In this document: positions 23,459 to 25,855 of the stretch, piece after piece | How the letters are laid out: every line of letters starts with the position of its first letter | Position numbering within the stretch: position 1 is the first letter of the stretch | NCBI GenBank assembly: GCA_964566545.1 | Contig: CAZMIX010000033.1 | Coordinates: 1 to 25,855, forward strand | From: JAEYFP01 sp964566545 | GTDB lineage: Bacteria; Bacillota; Clostridia; Lachnospirales; Lachnospiraceae | Direction of reading: 5' to 3' | Length of the DNA: 25,855 nt | Position numbers and translations under genes: made by a program | Notes under the pieces: model-generated | Database searches by the model: none | Told to the model about the DNA's origin: nothing | The model's input: only the letters and a program-made list of their open reading frames with translations

Positions 23459-24262
23459 TCAGCAAAACAAAAGCGGACTGAGAAGCATTTCGTATTCCTT
23501 TCCCGCACTTACCGGATCATTTGCAATTCCGATGATCGGTCTTAGCACCTCCCGTCTCTCATTTTCATATACAAGTTCCATCTTGTCTGCCGTAAAGCCA
23601 TATAAAATACCATTTGCCGTCCCGACCGCCCTGTAAGGGATCAAAAGAAGCCCCTCCTTCGCCGGAAAAAGCCGACATGCAAAATTCTTGTCTAAAATAC
23701 TGACTGGTTTCCCACTGATCGGCTCGCGCAGGCTGTTTCCCGTATCCAGAAGCCCTTTTACAGACAACGTCAGTTCCTTAAGCTGCAGCCGCACCTCATA
23801 AAGCTGTGCATGGATGCGACGTTTTTCCTTCAGCCGGCCTATAAAATACCGGATCAAACGATAAAAAAGGCCGGAAGCGACCATTGTATTGACGACACCG
23901 AGCGTTCCTGCCGTTCCAAAAAGGGGAACGACCAGCATCCATTCCAGAATGCCTCCAAATAAAAAGGAAAGCATCTGCATGATCACAAGCCGCCATAGCA
24001 GTACTCTCATGCCGCAAAAGGGAAACGCAAGCAGTGCGCCCAGAAAGCACAAGCCCGCCTGCAGAACAAGCAATCCGATTCCGTTTTCAAATCGTATGTA
24101 ACAGATGGCGGCGCTGTTTAACGCCGCAAGAACGGCAGCGGATAACAGCATTCGAAAACGACTGTATTTGTTTTTCTGTATGAAGGCAGTCAGACAGAGC
24201 AGTAAAAAGTTCATCCAGAAGTTTAAATAGAACAGCACATCCCAATAGATCTCGTAATACAC
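23459..24262 (-). CDS. spoIIGA: SpoIIGA, pro-sigma-E processing peptidase
   Basis: Membrane-bound aspartic protease that cleaves pro-SigE in the mother cell. The 267-residue protein begins at GTG (24262), with GGAGG upstream. Residues 1-140 form about five transmembrane helices (MYYEIYWDVLFYLNFWMNFL at the start). The C-terminal cytoplasmic domain holds the protease motif LLDTGNSLREPISGKPV with catalytic Asp173, corresponding to the active Asp of the Bacillus enzyme. It ends KEYEMLLSPLLFC. It lies directly upstream of its substrate gene sigE and downstream of ftsZ. A candidate Spo0A-type promoter precedes it. Confidence 0.95.
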   Translation of the reverse strand: MYYEIYWDVLFYLNFWMNFLLLCLTAFIQKNKYSRFRMLLSAAVLAALNSAAICYIRFENGIGLLVLQAGLCFLGALLAFPFCGMRVLLWRLVIMQMLSFLFGGILEWMLVVPLFGTAGTLGVVNTMVASGLFYRLIRYFIGRLKEKRRIHAQLYEVRLQLKELTLSVKGLLDTGNSLREPISGKPVSILDKNFACRLFPAKEGLLLIPYRAVGTANGILYGFTADKMELVYENERREVLRPIIGIANDPVSAGKEYEMLLSPLLFC

Positions 24263-24323
24263 CGCTCACCTCCGGATAAAAAGTCTGCTTTATGCAATAG
24301 AGCGCTAAAAAATCTTTATTACA

Positions 24324-24375
24324 CAAAAAATGCCATATGGCACAGAAGGCTTTGTACTTCTGTCCGTATGGCATT
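24324..24375 (-). terminator. Intrinsic terminator after ftsZ
   Basis: A long minus-strand stem: 9 bp (AATGCCATA / TATGGCATT), one mismatch, 2 bp, one bulge, then 7 bp (ACAGAAG / CTTCTGT), with a loop of about 8 nt and a T-run at 24330-24325. It starts 63 bp past the ftsZ stop. Its 5' arm begins directly after the -10 box of a candidate promoter. Confidence 0.85.
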
Positions 24376-24409
24376 AGTATACAAGAACTCAATTAAAATA
24401 TTTGTCAAA
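24376..24409 (-). promoter_or_regulatory. Candidate Spo0A-activated promoter of spoIIGA–sigE
   Basis: Minus strand TTGACA (24408-24403), 21-bp spacer, TATACT (24381-24376). The long spacer is unlike ordinary sigma-A promoters but resembles the 22-bp spacing of Bacillus subtilis spoIIG, which needs Spo0A. The plus strand over the -35 reads TTTGTCAAA (24401-24409), a full match to the 0A-box consensus TTTGTCRAA. Start of transcription is predicted at A24369. Confidence 0.5.
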
Positions 24410-24438
24410 TCATAGTCCGCATCAAACAATAACTCTCA

Positions 24439-25836
24439 TTATTTTTTCAGGAAATCGGGAATCTTTATCGACTTCACTTCGACCTTGCTTTCAAGCGGAG
24501 ACTGTGGTCGCTGAATCCCCTGTAACGGGGATACCTGTCGCTGTGTCGGCGCTGACGGCGTCGGGATCGGCTGCCCCTGTGTCGGTGTCGGCTGCTGCAT
24601 CTGGTTCATTGGCTGCTGCATGTTCTGGTATCCGACATTCATCGGCTGCTGCCCATACATATCCTGCCTGCCCTGCATCTGCATATTGCCCTGCTGCATC
24701 TGCATATTGCCCTGCTGCATCTGGTTCATTCCGCTGTTCATGCTGTTATTCATACCATTGTTCATGCCGCCCTGCATCTGCATTCCTGTGCCTGCACCAG
24801 GGGATACCAGCTGCCTTCTCTGGTATGTAGAAGACTGTACATATCTTCCCATACCCGCCTGTGTCTGTCCGGCCGCATGAACCAAGCTTTCATCAAGCCC
24901 CGTCGCAATAACTGTCACCGTACACATATCCGGATCCTTATCATCGCACATCGCACCCATAATCAGGTTGACATCATCACCAGTCAGATCACGTACGAAC
25001 GAAACGGCATCATCCGCATCAAGTAACGTAATTTCACCGGAAATATTAACGATCACATGGGACGCGCCCTGGATCGTCGTCTCAAGCAACGGACTGTTGA
25101 CCGCCTGCTTTACTGCCTCAATCGCCTTATCATCGCCCTTGGCAACACCGATACCGATATGGGCGATACCCTTGTTTTCCATGACCGTACGCACATCGGC
25201 AAAGTCCAGATTGATCAGAGCAGGAACATTGATCAAGTCCGTAATACCCCGAACTGCCTGCTGCAATACCTCATCTGCCTTTTTCAAGGCATCCGGCATT
25301 GTCGTACGCCTGTCCACAATTTCAAGCAGCTTATCATTTGGTATAACGATAAGCGTGTCCACATTTTGTCTTAGCTTTTCAATACCGCCTTCGGCATTGG
25401 TCATACGAGTCTTCGCTTCAAAGCGAAATGGCTTTGTCACCACGCCGACCGTCAACGCGCCCTGTTCTTTTGCAATCTTCGCAATAACAGGCGCCGCTCC
25501 CGTACCGGTGCCGCCGCCCATACCACATGTCACAAATACCATATGGGCGCCCCTGATCGCGTTAGAAATATCATCCGAGCTTTCCTCCGCAGCCTTTTCC
25601 CCTATTTCCGGCTGCGCGCCTGCGCCCAAACCCTGTGTAAGCTTGTCTCCAATTTGAAGAAGTCTTGGTGATTTACAAAGCTGCAATGCCTGCTTGTCCG
25701 TATTGATCCCAAGGAATTCCACTCCTCCGATCCGCTCTTCTATCATTCTATTAACTGCGTTATTGCCGGCACCGCCTACCCCTACGACTAATATCTTTGC
25801 TGCTGCATCGACATCATTATTCTTAATTTCCAGCAA
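24439..25836 (-). CDS. ftsZ: Cell-division protein FtsZ
   Basis: Tubulin-like GTPase that forms the division ring. The 465-residue protein starts at TTG (25836), with GAAGGAGGAG seven bases upstream, and has no ATG alternative near it. The GTPase domain has VGVGGAGNNAVNRM (18-31) and the tubulin signature GGGTGTG (107-113), followed by the NDKLLE segment and the synergy-loop region near NLDFADVRTVM. After about residue 325 comes a long linker very rich in Met, Gln, Asn and Gly, including two tandem QMQQGNM units. The conserved C-terminal peptide IKIPDFLKK, which binds FtsA and other partners, closes it. It is longer than the typical 380-400 residues because of the linker. Confidence 0.97.
   Translation of the reverse strand: MLEIKNNDVDAAAKILVVGVGGAGNNAVNRMIEERIGGVEFLGINTDKQALQLCKSPRLLQIGDKLTQGLGAGAQPEIGEKAAEESSDDISNAIRGAHMVFVTCGMGGGTGTGAAPVIAKIAKEQGALTVGVVTKPFRFEAKTRMTNAEGGIEKLRQNVDTLIVIPNDKLLEIVDRRTTMPDALKKADEVLQQAVRGITDLINVPALINLDFADVRTVMENKGIAHIGIGVAKGDDKAIEAVKQAVNSPLLETTIQGASHVIVNISGEITLLDADDAVSFVRDLTGDDVNLIMGAMCDDKDPDMCTVTVIATGLDESLVHAAGQTQAGMGRYVQSSTYQRRQLVSPGAGTGMQMQGGMNNGMNNSMNSGMNQMQQGNMQMQQGNMQMQGRQDMYGQQPMNVGYQNMQQPMNQMQQPTPTQGQPIPTPSAPTQRQVSPLQGIQRPQSPLESKVEVKSIKIPDFLKK
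24673..24722. repeat. 21-bp tandem repeat in the ftsZ linker
   Basis: Two perfect copies of CTGCATCTGCATATTGCCCTG (24673-24693, 24694-24714) and the start of a third. The unit is a whole number of codons and encodes the repeated Gln/Met/Gly/Asn heptad of the FtsZ linker. Confidence 0.85.
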
Positions 25837-25855
25837 GGTTTACTCCTCCTTCAAA

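Noticed and set aside
24402..25657. Long plus-strand ORFs rich in Ser, Ala and Cys
   Set aside because: They are antisense to ftsZ and its repetitive linker and have no homologous character.

Overview
The window reads as a chromosomal segment of an endospore-forming, low-to-moderate-GC Firmicute, most probably a member of the Lachnospiraceae (Clostridia). The evidence is the sporulation block ftsZ–spoIIGA–sigE–(flavodoxin)–sigG–ylmC-like–nrdR, strong GGAGG-type ribosome binding sites, and several small proteins that look specific to this family. This assignment rests on gene content and protein character, not on a database search. Nearly every gene is on the minus strand; the only confident plus-strand gene is a small DUF378 membrane protein.

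Layout from left to right. Bases 1-668 are AT-rich and hold no complete gene. They contain the tail of an open frame, a remnant-like minus-strand frame, and an array of short TGACACC-type repeats at about 11-bp spacing, which may mark the edge of an integrated element. Next come metA (homoserine O-acetyltransferase), ligA and an rluF-like pseudouridine synthase, with the last two overlapping by 4 bp. bioY follows, then the divergent DUF378 gene. The NADP-type glutamate dehydrogenase gene is complete except for one in-frame TAG at codon 71, and it has an attenuator-like leader. A helical hypothetical protein, a membrane-anchored protein with two SH3b domains, tRNA-Arg(CCG) and a DUF5688-like protein follow.

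From about 10.2 to 14.2 kb, an EamA transporter, a YqeG-type HAD phosphatase, aroE, aroK, aroQ and efp form one minus-strand unit. Its likely promoter overlaps the terminator of the upstream small gene. From 14.8 to 19.7 kb lies a five-gene family-5 (peptide/nickel/opine-type) ABC importer: lipoprotein, two permeases and two short ATPases.

From 19.9 kb to the right end lies the cell-division and sporulation block. FtsZ (TTG start) is followed by a terminator that overlaps a candidate Spo0A-type promoter for spoIIGA–sigE. SpoIIGA (GTG start) is the protease that matures pro-SigE. A BilS-like flavodoxin gene sits between sigE and sigG. sigG carries a perfect 13-bp leader hairpin ending on its Shine-Dalgarno sequence. 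A small conserved protein, a YlmC/YmxH PRC-barrel protein and NrdR follow.

No wholly new multi-gene system was recognised. The most interesting signals are regulatory or mutational: the terminator/promoter overlap before spoIIGA, the sigG leader hairpin, the amber codon and leader of gdhA, and the phased repeats near the left edge.
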